A stretch of DNA of 64,000 nt from Ignavibacteria bacterium (GTDB lineage Bacteria; Bacteroidota; Ignavibacteria; Tepidaquicellales; Tepidaquicellaceae). Numbering within the stretch: the stretch's first letter is position 1; every line of letters starts with the position of its first letter. The stretch lies in NCBI GenBank assembly GCA_016710985.1, contig JADJTX010000022.1, forward strand, positions 22,477 to 86,476. The letters run 5' to 3'. The notes under the pieces are model-generated. The model saw only the letters and a list, made by a program, of their open reading frames with translations, did no database searches and was not told where the DNA came from. A program made the translations under genes and the position numbers. Shown here piece by piece: positions 26,546-34,323 of this stretch.

Positions 26546-28858
26546 CTAAAACTGAAACGGGATTGTGAATTTTAAATTATAACTTCTTCCCGGAGCCATT
26601 GCATAATACCGGTAACGGCTCAGATGATCTGTATATTTCAAATTTCCAAGATTGGAAACAGAAAAATCAACCGAGGCAATTGCCCTGGATAAAACGAAAT
26701 CAAATCCTAATCCGGTTCCGAGCAGAGTATATCCTTCAGAAGATCCTTCTAAAGGATCTACATCATTTTGAGCTGATACAATTTTTGTTGAAAAATTAAT
26801 ATAAGGATTATAAAGTGATCCGAAGTTGTTTTTCTGAAATTTTACAGTAATTATATTTTTCGCAGGCGGAGTGAAGGGTAAGGAATTCTGTGTCTCCTCA
26901 TTTTTTGTTCTGACATAATCTCCCGTAAATGAAAGAACAGTCCACTCAAAAGGCTGGACCTGTATATTATATTCATATCCGGTAAAACTACTGGATGCCT
27001 GTCTGATATCATAAATGGGCAAACCGCTTGCTGAATCTGTTTCTCCGGTTGGTGAAGGGTAAATAAAATTATTTACCTGATTTCTGTAAAATGACAATTC
27101 AGCGCTTACATATTTTGTTCGGATTCTTGTCCCTAAATCAAAATTAACTGAACGTTCCGGATCCGGGTTTAATGCAGGATCCTGAACGATAAGACCAATA
27201 TCGTATCTTCCTGTTCCTTCATGCACACCGTCAGCATATAAATCAAATTCTGAAGGAGGTCTCCATCCGCTTCCTAAGTTAGTGAAAATATCTACATCCT
27301 CGTTAGGTTTATAAACAAATCCGGCTGAGCCTGAAAAGGAATTAAAGTTAAGATGGTTTGGCGAAATTACAGTTACCGGTTTGCCTTCTTCATCAGTTTC
27401 AAAAACTGTTTCTTTTATATATTCATTTTTGGTATCAAATCTCCCTCCCAGAGAAATAGAATAAAACTTTCTGTCCATTTTTTCCATTAAATAAACTCCA
27501 AAATTATTTGAGTTATAATTAGGGATTAATTTCTCTTCTCCGGTAGATTGATTAGTTTGAGTTTCAAATGATAAACCGACTGCACCATTTATTACTTTAG
27601 TTAAGCTATGATCAAGCTTTATATCAGCAATAAAAGATTTTAAAAATAAGTTTAGAGACCGAACATCATTTTCTTTGTCTTCAATACTTTCATATTCTAT
27701 TCTGCTTTGTGTTTCATATGACAATACAGGTTCAAGCTGAATATTTTTATTAATGTAAAGTGTACTTGTTGCTTCGAAATGATTTGTCAGAATATTTTGA
27801 TTTGGAGTTGCATTGGGATCTTCTGACGGATCATCATGTAATTGTAATTCCCTGTTAAAATTTTGGTATTGGGCATTTATTATTCCGAATTTTCCTTTGA
27901 AACCAAATTCTGCCCCTGCTTCAAATTCTATATTATCACTGTTAAATAATTCACCGCCTGTTAAAGTGGCAATACCTTCAGGGGTATTTACCATAAGTTC
28001 ACCTTCAGGTGTTTTGATGTTTCCTCCTTTTCTGTAGCCGGCAAAGCCTTTTATGCCAAAACTCCTTGTACCTAATCCTAACATCAAATTACCGGCTCCC
28101 TCACTGTTCATTGAATATCCGTTCAGATCAATATTACCATATGTGATCGGGTTTTTCTTTGAAGAAAATTGGAGGGGTTTTGAAATAATGTTTATAACTC
28201 CGCCTATACCATCTGCTCCGTACATCAGACTTGCAGGACCTCTTAAGATTTCAATACGGTCTAGATCGAACAAACTGATTTCCGGTGCGTGCTCATCACC
28301 CCATTGCTGAGATTCATGTTTCACTCCATTCTTAACAACTAATACACTTTGAGATGTTAGTCCCCTGATTACCGGTTTTCCAATAGAATTGCCGGTTGAT
28401 AAATTATTGATTCCAGGGATATTCTGAATTGTCGAGGCAATGTTTTCACCTCTGATTCTGCTCAGGATTCTTGCAGAAATTGAAGTTACAGAAAAAGTTG
28501 AATTTGAAATATCAATGGGAGTAAAAGATCCAGTAACGTCTATTGTAGGAGTTTCAATCAAACTCTTTTTAAGCATAATGTCTAAAGCTAAATCATTTGC
28601 AGTTAAATTTATCTTCATCGATTTATTTAAAAATCCGTCATGTGTAATTGTAATATGATATTCTCCATATGGAATTGATCTGAAATTAAATCTTCCTTCA
28701 CTGTCACTTACGATTAAAATTGATAATTCCTGTAATGTAAGGTTTGCGTATAAAACCGGTACATCTTCTTCTGAAGTAATTTTACCGGAAATGTTTGAAG
28801 TTTGTGAAAAGATAACTCCGGATGTCAAAGTTAAAAACAAGATCAAATAAAATTTCAT
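26546..28858 (-). CDS. TonB-dependent outer-membrane receptor with N-terminal regulatory-like domain (ZnuD-like)
   Basis: 770 residues. A signal peptide (MKFYLILFLTLTSGVIFSQ) is followed by a carboxypeptidase-regulatory-like beta sandwich (about 22-100, ISGKITSEEDVPVLYANL...), the plug (about 115-230, TIQNIPGINNLSTGN, VIRGLTSQSVLVVKNGVK, RIEILRGPASLMYGADGIGG) and a 22-strand-type barrel ending in LKFTIPFQF with a terminal Phe. The plug loop ESQQWGDEHAPEIS resembles ZnuD-type zinc receptors. It follows the MerC-domain gene by 33 bases and probably shares its promoter and metal-responsive operator. Metal specificity is inferred, not proved. Confidence 0.9.
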   Translation of the reverse strand: MKFYLILFLTLTSGVIFSQTSNISGKITSEEDVPVLYANLTLQELSILIVSDSEGRFNFRSIPYGEYHITITHDGFLNKSMKINLTANDLALDIMLKKSLIETPTIDVTGSFTPIDISNSTFSVTSISARILSRIRGENIASTIQNIPGINNLSTGNSIGKPVIRGLTSQSVLVVKNGVKHESQQWGDEHAPEISLFDLDRIEILRGPASLMYGADGIGGVINIISKPLQFSSKKNPITYGNIDLNGYSMNSEGAGNLMLGLGTRSFGIKGFAGYRKGGNIKTPEGELMVNTPEGIATLTGGELFNSDNIEFEAGAEFGFKGKFGIINAQYQNFNRELQLHDDPSEDPNATPNQNILTNHFEATSTLYINKNIQLEPVLSYETQSRIEYESIEDKENDVRSLNLFLKSFIADIKLDHSLTKVINGAVGLSFETQTNQSTGEEKLIPNYNSNNFGVYLMEKMDRKFYSISLGGRFDTKNEYIKETVFETDEEGKPVTVISPNHLNFNSFSGSAGFVYKPNEDVDIFTNLGSGWRPPSEFDLYADGVHEGTGRYDIGLIVQDPALNPDPERSVNFDLGTRIRTKYVSAELSFYRNQVNNFIYPSPTGETDSASGLPIYDIRQASSSFTGYEYNIQVQPFEWTVLSFTGDYVRTKNEETQNSLPFTPPAKNIITVKFQKNNFGSLYNPYINFSTKIVSAQNDVDPLEGSSEGYTLLGTGLGFDFVLSRAIASVDFSVSNLGNLKYTDHLSRYRYYAMAPGRSYNLKFTIPFQF

Positions 28859-28891
28859 AATGGTATATTTAGTTTCTTGTAAATAGCCATA

Positions 28892-29329
28892 TTAACAACT
28901 GCAGATTTTTGTTTTAAAGCTCTTTGATAATTTTCTGTTTAGGAAATGTCCAAGAGCAATGAGGAAAGCCCCGACAGGTGTAATTATTAAAAAAATAATT
29001 TCATCACTGTGGATTTCGGTATGGCTGTGGTCCTTTATGAAATAGTGACCCGTGAGAATTATCGCCAGCCCAATTATAAAAATTAAAAATGGATACAGCT
29101 TTTTGTGATGATTAAAGTATCCGTGTCTGAATGTGTAAATACCGATGAATACACTTGTTGTGATAAAAAATATTTCAACAAAGGGATTTGCAATAAACTG
29201 AAATCCATACATTGAGAGGAAAATGAAAATGAACGGCATTGCTGCACAGTGAATAGCGCACAATGTGGAAGCAATAAATCCTATCGAATCTAGTTTAAGC
29301 GCAAGATTATGTTTAAAAGATTTTATCAT
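28892..29329 (-). CDS. MerC-domain inner-membrane protein
   Basis: 145 residues with four membrane segments. The first contains FIASTLCAIHCAAMPFIF, the MerC-type cysteine-histidine-cysteine metal site; a histidine-rich loop (KDHSHTEIHSDE) joins segments 3 and 4, and the protein ends in ICSC. MerC proteins were found as mercuric-ion transporters, but in Bacteroidota this domain is common outside mer operons, often next to TonB receptors. No merA or merR is present here, so zinc or another metal is likelier. First gene of the operon with the TonB receptor. Confidence 0.85.
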   Translation of the reverse strand: MIKSFKHNLALKLDSIGFIASTLCAIHCAAMPFIFIFLSMYGFQFIANPFVEIFFITTSVFIGIYTFRHGYFNHHKKLYPFLIFIIGLAIILTGHYFIKDHSHTEIHSDEIIFLIITPVGAFLIALGHFLNRKLSKSFKTKICSC

Positions 29330-29339
29330 AGTTTGTAAT

Positions 29340-29354
29340 TGCGAATCATTTGCA
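29340..29354. promoter_or_regulatory. Candidate Fur-family (Fur/Zur/PerR) operator
   Basis: TGCGAAT-C-ATTTGCA is a 7-1-7 inverted repeat matching at 6 of 7 positions, with the AATnATT core typical of Fur-family boxes. It lies 11 bases upstream of the MerC-domain ATG, where bound repressor would block transcription. Confidence 0.5.
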
Positions 29355-29375
29355 AATTAATAATTTAAAAAACAT

Positions 29376-29407
29376 TTTGCAACCCAATATGACTGACTTT
29401 AAATTTC
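29376..29407 (+). promoter_or_regulatory. Candidate promoter of the structured RNA
   Basis: TTTG (29376-29379), a 20-base spacer and TAAATTTC (29400-29407) match the Bacteroidota promoter except for the last base. The predicted start (about 29413) falls just before the closing stem of the RNA. Confidence 0.45.
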
Positions 29408-29413
29408 TATAAA

Positions 29414-29568
29414 ATGTTAAGTGAATTGAAGAAGAACAAAAAGATAAAAGAAGATTTCACTTAAGAAAAAATTTTAATCACCTGAAACCTTAATTGATTA
29501 TATTAGGTTTTGCTAATGTCCGGAGCCATCCGGAAATTGTTCTTTCATATTTGTTCTTCCTTTAATTA
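29414..29568 (+). ncRNA. Structured noncoding RNA, 6S-like architecture
   Basis: No coding frame lies here, but the sequence folds as a rod. Outer stem: 29424-29440 with 29550-29567 (17 pairs, one G-U, one bulged C). Second stem: 29444-29452 with 29540-29548 (8 of 9). Third: 29453-29458 with 29533-29538 (6, one G-U). Then a large bubble whose 3' side holds a small GC hairpin (CCGGA 29520-29524 with TCCGG 29529-29533), and an apical 9-pair stem (29485-29494 with 29502-29510). A closing stem, a central bubble with a 3'-side hairpin and a terminal stem is the layout of 6S RNA, which binds RNA polymerase. A promoter match precedes it and a terminator follows. Identity as 6S is inference; a different structured RNA is possible. 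Confidence 0.5.
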
Positions 29569-29569
29569 G

Positions 29570-29604
29570 ACCCTGTGAGCGTTTTACTTACAGGGTTTTT
29601 TTTT
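29570..29604 (+). terminator. Rho-independent terminator of the structured RNA
   Basis: ACCCTGTGAG (29570-29579) pairs with CTTACAGGGT (29587-29596) with one G-U, 7-base loop, followed by nine T (29596-29604). The orientation is plus; the only candidate transcript it can serve is the RNA just upstream. Confidence 0.9.
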
Positions 29605-29647
29605 GAATATTTTAAACCCAAATTTTTCATTAGAAAATTTATTATAT

Positions 29648-29790
29648 CACCAAGACACGAAGACACAAGGTTCCAGAAGAAAATTGAATTGTAAAGGAAA
29701 ATTCTTAGTGATCCTTATCTGCCCGATATTTACTTAAACTAACAATATACTTACAGGCGGCCTTAAATACTTTGCGTGATTGGCGGTTAA
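29648..29790. repeat. Dispersed ACAC(A/G)AAG-type element with inverted second arm
   Basis: CACCAAGACACGAAGACACA (29648-29667) is built of 8-base units; a diverged inverted copy follows at about 29770-29788 (CTTTGCGTGATTGGCGGTT). The arrangement recalls the better-preserved element at 9441-9557. The remainder of the spacer to 29858 shows no gene. Confidence 0.45.
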
Positions 29791-29858
29791 AAGATTTTAA
29801 AATTCCTGTTTAACAATCTGCGTTAAATTAATTGCGAAATAATGAAGCAGATAAATCT

Positions 29859-30242
29859 TCATGCTTCCAAAGCCCTAGTAATTGCAAGAATTAAAGAAAA
29901 TAGTAAGTATGAGATAATTAAAAATAGATTTATAACCAATGAAAACAATAAAACTAAACGAATATAGGAATAATTCTCAATTTTAATCCCATTAAGAATA
30001 AATCCAAGAATTCTTAAGATTATTAAAAGCAATACAGCAGCAAAAAATACAGTAGGAATGAAGGAAAAGAGGACAAATATTACCGGAGACGCTTCATTTT
30101 TATTGAAAATCATTTCAATTAGAATTACGGAAATCAGAAAACCGGAAAACAGGTTAAATCCTGCTATAAGTATTCCTGTTATTATGCTCACAATGGTTCT
30201 TAAATTATCCTCATAAATAAAATACTTTTTTATCATATACAA
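29859..30242 (-). CDS. Hypothetical integral membrane protein
   Basis: 127 residues with three long hydrophobic segments (about 15-45, 50-80 and 93-122) and no recognisable motif. Probably an inner-membrane protein; no family identified. Stand-alone, divergent from the acylase gene. Confidence 0.55.
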   Translation of the reverse strand: MYMIKKYFIYEDNLRTIVSIITGILIAGFNLFSGFLISVILIEMIFNKNEASPVIFVLFSFIPTVFFAAVLLLIILRILGFILNGIKIENYSYIRLVLLFSLVINLFLIISYLLFSLILAITRALEA

Positions 30243-30699
30243 ATTAATTTAAATGAAAATATGCAAACCGAAAGGAATCAGCAATTGCAATACTTAGATT
30301 ATCTTATCACTCTTTCTTCCAAATAAATATACAGGTTAATGAAATCATTTAAATTAATAATTGACAATCGTATTAATAATCAGTATTTTTGGCTACATTT
30401 TACTCAATAATTGTCAATTAAACTTATAAAAGCTTTTTAGAAGAATTAATTTTCATGAAGTAAGAATGTGGGGTTATTTTCTGAATAAAACCTCAAGAAT
30501 TTAATAAAAAATAGAACATATTCCCTTTTAAGTAAAGTTACAGCATTACTTCCAGGACAGGTCTGCTTTCAAAATTTTTCGGATAATTTTACGAAAATCA
30601 AACTCTAAAGCATTAGGGTATACATATTTAAGTATGATAAGATATCGACTTTTAAAAAATCAATTGATTTATTATAATTTTAGTTTGTAAATTATACGG
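30243..30699. promoter_or_regulatory. Regulatory spacer before the acylase-NRPS operon, with inverted repeat
   Basis: This 457-base spacer holds no gene. It contains a perfect 11-base inverted repeat, TAATTGACAAT (30358-30368) and ATTGTCAATTA (30410-30420), 41 bases apart, which could be paired operator half-sites or a long hairpin. It precedes the first gene of the run that leads to the NRPS genes, so it may hold the main promoter, though no good TTTG/TAnnTTTG pair is evident. Confidence 0.4.
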
Positions 30700-33159
30700 A
30701 TGAAAAAAGTTGCTTTCATTATTTCAACTCTGCTAACAGTAGTTTTTGTCTTAATTTTAAATAATTATTGGAAATTCGGGAATCAGAATATACCTGCATT
30801 TGGAAAATTATTAAATCCTCAACAGGGATGCTGGCAAAATGCTGAGCCCCTAAATTACGATTTCAGTGCTGATTTAAAATTCACACAGCTTAAAGGTAAA
30901 GTAAATGTGTTCATTGATCAGAGGCTTGTTCCTCATGTTTTCGCTGAACAGGAAAACGATGCTTATTTTGTACAGGGATATTTGCATGCAAAGTTCAGGC
31001 TATGGCAAATGGAATTACAAACATATTTTGCATCAGGAAGAATCAGTGAAATTATGGGTGAAAGCTTACTGGAGTCTGACCGTCAATTCAGAAGACTGGG
31101 AATGGTATACTCGGCAGAAAATACATTGAAGGAGTTAGAAAAAGATCCGATAATTCTATCAGAATGTAATGCTTATACCTCAGGAGTGAATGCTTATATT
31201 GAAAGCTTAACAGAATCAAGTCTTCCTTTAGAATACAAGTTGATCGGATATCAACCTGAAAAATGGAGCAATTTCAAAACAGTTTTATTCATGAAATACA
31301 TGAGCTATGATCTGGCCGGTTTTGATAATGATTTTGAGATGACAAATGCAAAGAGTTTTCTTAATGAAACAGATTTTGATAAGCTGTTTCCAATTAATGA
31401 TGTAATATCAGATCCGGTGATTCCGAAAGGTACTATTTTTGAAAAGCAGAAAGTATTTCCGGTGATACCTGCAAATGCTGATTCGGTATATTTTGAAAGA
31501 AAAACTAAAGTTGAAGCGGAGGAGAATAAGCCGGTAAAAGAAAACGGGAGCAATAATTGGGCAGTAAGCGGGAAGAAAACAAAAGCAGGAGCTCCGATTC
31601 TATGCAATGATTTACATTTAACATTAAATCTGCCTTCAGTCTGGTTTGAAATTCAAATTTCAGCACCAACACTTAACGTATATGGTGTTAGTTTTCCCGG
31701 TGTTCCTGGGGTAATAGTTGGATTTAATGACAGTTGTGCATTTGGTTTTACAAACGGTGGAAGGGATGTGAGGGATTATTATGAAATAAAATTTAAAGAC
31801 GAAAGCCGGAAAGAGTACTGGTATAACGGTAACTGGGAGCAGACAAAGTGGAGACCGGAAATAATAAACATTAAGGGGAAGCCGGTTTATGTCGATTCTG
31901 TTTCTTATGTTATGCTGGGAAACGATTTATGTCCCGTAATGTATGATAATACATTCAGCGGAGGGAAGAATGAAAATCATAATTATTATGCTGTACGCTG
32001 GAAAGGCAATGATCCGAGCAATGATCTGAAAGCATTTAATTTATTGAATCATGCAAATAATTATACTGATTTTACAGATGCAATGACTTTCCTTAAAACG
32101 CCGGGACAAAACTGTATATTTGCAGGTAAAAACGGTGATATAAGCATCCGGGCACAGGGTGAATGGCCGGCAAAGTGGAAAGGTCAGGGTGATTTTATAA
32201 TGCCGGGGGTTGACAGTTCTTATCTGTGGCAAGGAATGATACCAGAGGACGAAGTTCTCTATCAGTATAATCCGGACAGAGGATTTGTAAGCAGTGCCAA
32301 TCAAAAGCCTGCAGATGATAAAGATTACCCTTACTACTTAGGAAGAAATTATCCGATATACAGAGGCATGGAGATTAACAGAAAACTAAAAGATATGAAT
32401 GACATTTCAGTTCAGGATATGATGGAATTACAGACAGATAATTACAATCTGGTCGCAGAATTTACAACACCGGTATTATTAAAAAACATTAAGGTAAGTG
32501 AACTGAATCCTGTTGAAAAAACATACTTCGATTTATTAAAGGATTGGAACTTAAGAAATGATCCCGGCTCAAAAGGAGCGACTGTGTATGAACTGCTGTG
32601 GAATAATTTTTATAAAGCTGTTTATGATGATGAATATGCAAAAGCACCAGAAGTAGTATTGCGTCCCGGTGAAAATTCTCTGATAGAAGCGATAATAAAT
32701 GATTCTGATTATAAATTTATAGATGACGTTACAACAGCTCAGATAGAAAAAATGTCAGATGTTGTGACAATATCATTTAAAAAAGCTTCGGAGCAATTAA
32801 AAAAAATTGATGACAGGGGAAGACTGGACTGGGAAAAATACAAGAGCACTCAGATCAATCATCTTTCAAAACTGAATCCTTTCAGCAGAAAAAACCTTCC
32901 AATCGGAGGAAGCAAGTACAGCATTAATGCGACGGTAACTACACACGGACCAAGCTGGAGGATGATTGTCGATCTGTCAGGTAACACAGAGGCATTTGGT
33001 ATTTACCCCGGGGGACAGAGCGGCAATCCGGGAAGTAAGTATTATGATGAATTCATAGATAACTGGGTTGAAGGAAAATACTATACATTATGGATGATGA
33101 AAGAAGAAGAGCAAAATGATAACCGGATAAAATGGAAAATGAATTTTTCCGGTTTGTAA
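30700..33159 (+). CDS. Penicillin-acylase-family Ntn hydrolase
   Basis: 819 residues: an N-terminal signal/anchor (about 3-20), the alpha chain, and the autocleavage site Gly283-Ser284 in ENGSNNWAVSG, where Ser284 would become the catalytic N-terminus of the beta chain. DLHLTLNLPSVWFEI, SFPGVPGVIVGFNDSCAFGFTNGGRDVRDYYE and the late Asn region HGPSWRMIVDL are family signatures. The group includes penicillin G acylases, acyl-homoserine lactone acylases and PvdQ, which removes the fatty acid from pyoverdine precursors in the periplasm. It heads a co-directional run (22-base gap) into the NRPS genes, so removal of an acyl group from the peptide is a reasonable hypothesis. Confidence 0.88.
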   Translation: MKKVAFIISTLLTVVFVLILNNYWKFGNQNIPAFGKLLNPQQGCWQNAEPLNYDFSADLKFTQLKGKVNVFIDQRLVPHVFAEQENDAYFVQGYLHAKFRLWQMELQTYFASGRISEIMGESLLESDRQFRRLGMVYSAENTLKELEKDPIILSECNAYTSGVNAYIESLTESSLPLEYKLIGYQPEKWSNFKTVLFMKYMSYDLAGFDNDFEMTNAKSFLNETDFDKLFPINDVISDPVIPKGTIFEKQKVFPVIPANADSVYFERKTKVEAEENKPVKENGSNNWAVSGKKTKAGAPILCNDLHLTLNLPSVWFEIQISAPTLNVYGVSFPGVPGVIVGFNDSCAFGFTNGGRDVRDYYEIKFKDESRKEYWYNGNWEQTKWRPEIINIKGKPVYVDSVSYVMLGNDLCPVMYDNTFSGGKNENHNYYAVRWKGNDPSNDLKAFNLLNHANNYTDFTDAMTFLKTPGQNCIFAGKNGDISIRAQGEWPAKWKGQGDFIMPGVDSSYLWQGMIPEDEVLYQYNPDRGFVSSANQKPADDKDYPYYLGRNYPIYRGMEINRKLKDMNDISVQDMMELQTDNYNLVAEFTTPVLLKNIKVSELNPVEKTYFDLLKDWNLRNDPGSKGATVYELLWNNFYKAVYDDEYAKAPEVVLRPGENSLIEAIINDSDYKFIDDVTTAQIEKMSDVVTISFKKASEQLKKIDDRGRLDWEKYKSTQINHLSKLNPFSRKNLPIGGSKYSINATVTTHGPSWRMIVDLSGNTEAFGIYPGGQSGNPGSKYYDEFIDNWVEGKYYTLWMMKEEEQNDNRIKWKMNFSGL

Positions 33160-33181
33160 TTTTACAATAAATAAATACTGA

Positions 33182-33529
33182 ATGAGGTTTATAGTTTCAT
33201 TTTTATTAACAGCTGTAGTAAGTTATGCAGCAGGCTTTTATTTTCCTTGGTGGAGTATTGCGGTTGCAGCCTTTTTGATCGCTGTTATTATTCCCCAAAA
33301 ACCCGGTATAACATTTTTATGTGCGTTCTTTTCATTATTTTTTTTATGGTCCGGATTAAGTTTTTTTATCAGCAGGAATAATGAAAATATTTTAGCACAC
33401 AAACTTTCTTTGTTAATATTTAATTATGACAGTCCTTTGATTCTTTTGATCCTGACCGGATTAACCGGAGGATTAGTAGCGGGTTTGGCCGGGCTGGCCG
33501 GGAGTTATTTAAGACACAGAGCAAATTAA
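33182..33529 (+). CDS. Small hypothetical membrane protein
   Basis: 115 residues, about four membrane segments, ending in a glycine-rich helix (GLTGGLVAGLAGLAGSYLRHRAN) resembling small-xxx-small packing motifs. No family recognised. Lies 22 bases after the acylase gene and 50 before the thioesterase gene, probably co-transcribed; a role in the product pathway is not shown. Confidence 0.6.
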   Translation: MRFIVSFLLTAVVSYAAGFYFPWWSIAVAAFLIAVIIPQKPGITFLCAFFSLFFLWSGLSFFISRNNENILAHKLSLLIFNYDSPLILLILTGLTGGLVAGLAGLAGSYLRHRAN

Positions 33530-33579
33530 TTTTCAAATGTTTTTGAGATTGAAATTCATTTAAGAAATCCAAACATCCA

Positions 33580-34323
33580 GTGCACAATCGTAATTCACAT
33601 AAATCCGTAAACATTTTCTGTCTGCCTTATGCAGGGGGGAATAAATATTCATACCGTGAATTCTCTGAAAATGCACCGGCTTCATTAAACCTGATTACCC
33701 TGGATTATCCGGGAAGAGTTCCAAGAATTAAAGAGCCCTTGATTTCAAATATTGATGAAATGGTAGAAGACCTGTACAGACAGATCAAAGGAAAAACTGA
33801 TCATAAAGATTACGCAATTTACGGACACAGCATGGGCGGACTCATATCATATTTATTGACAAGGAAATTAATTGAAAACAAACATAAAGCACCACTACAT
33901 CTTTTTATCACCGGTACTACGGGACCATCTGCTATTTCAAGAGGAGAGCGAAAAAGGCATTTGATGGCAAAGCCGGAATTTCTTCAGGAGATGAAAGATC
34001 TTGATGGTTTGCCTGAAGAAATATTACAGTCCGAAGAGTTATTGTCTTTTTTTGAACCCATACTTCGTGCTGATTTCAGAGTTTGTGAAAATTATGTTCA
34101 CAGGGAAAGTGATCCGATAGACATTCCAATCACAGTTATTACCGGGACAGAAGAAGATATGGAGACAGAGGATGTTTATTTATGGCAGAAAGAAACGAGC
34201 ACAGATGTTGATTTTATACAAATGCCGGGTAAACATTTTTTCATTTTTAAATTTCCTTCAGAAGTGCTTGAAATAATATCAAATAAATTATTTATTAAAA
34301 CAAAATCTATCAATTATGGATGA
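33580..34323 (+). CDS. Type II thioesterase of the NRPS pathway
   Basis: 247 residues from a GTG. LPYAGGNKYSYREF, LDYPGRVPRI and the nucleophile elbow YGHSMGG (Ser84) are typical of GrsT/SrfA-D-type alpha/beta hydrolases; a late PGKHFFIF holds the catalytic His. These enzymes clear misloaded or stalled acyl groups from carrier domains. It overlaps the MBL-fold gene by 8 bases (translational coupling) and precedes the NRPS genes on the same strand. Confidence 0.92.
   Translation: MHNRNSHKSVNIFCLPYAGGNKYSYREFSENAPASLNLITLDYPGRVPRIKEPLISNIDEMVEDLYRQIKGKTDHKDYAIYGHSMGGLISYLLTRKLIENKHKAPLHLFITGTTGPSAISRGERKRHLMAKPEFLQEMKDLDGLPEEILQSEELLSFFEPILRADFRVCENYVHRESDPIDIPITVITGTEEDMETEDVYLWQKETSTDVDFIQMPGKHFFIFKFPSEVLEIISNKLFIKTKSINYG

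Noticed and set aside
28892..29329. Part of a mercury-resistance operon
   Set aside because: No MerR, MerA, MerT or MerP genes are near; only the MerC domain is present, with a TonB receptor.
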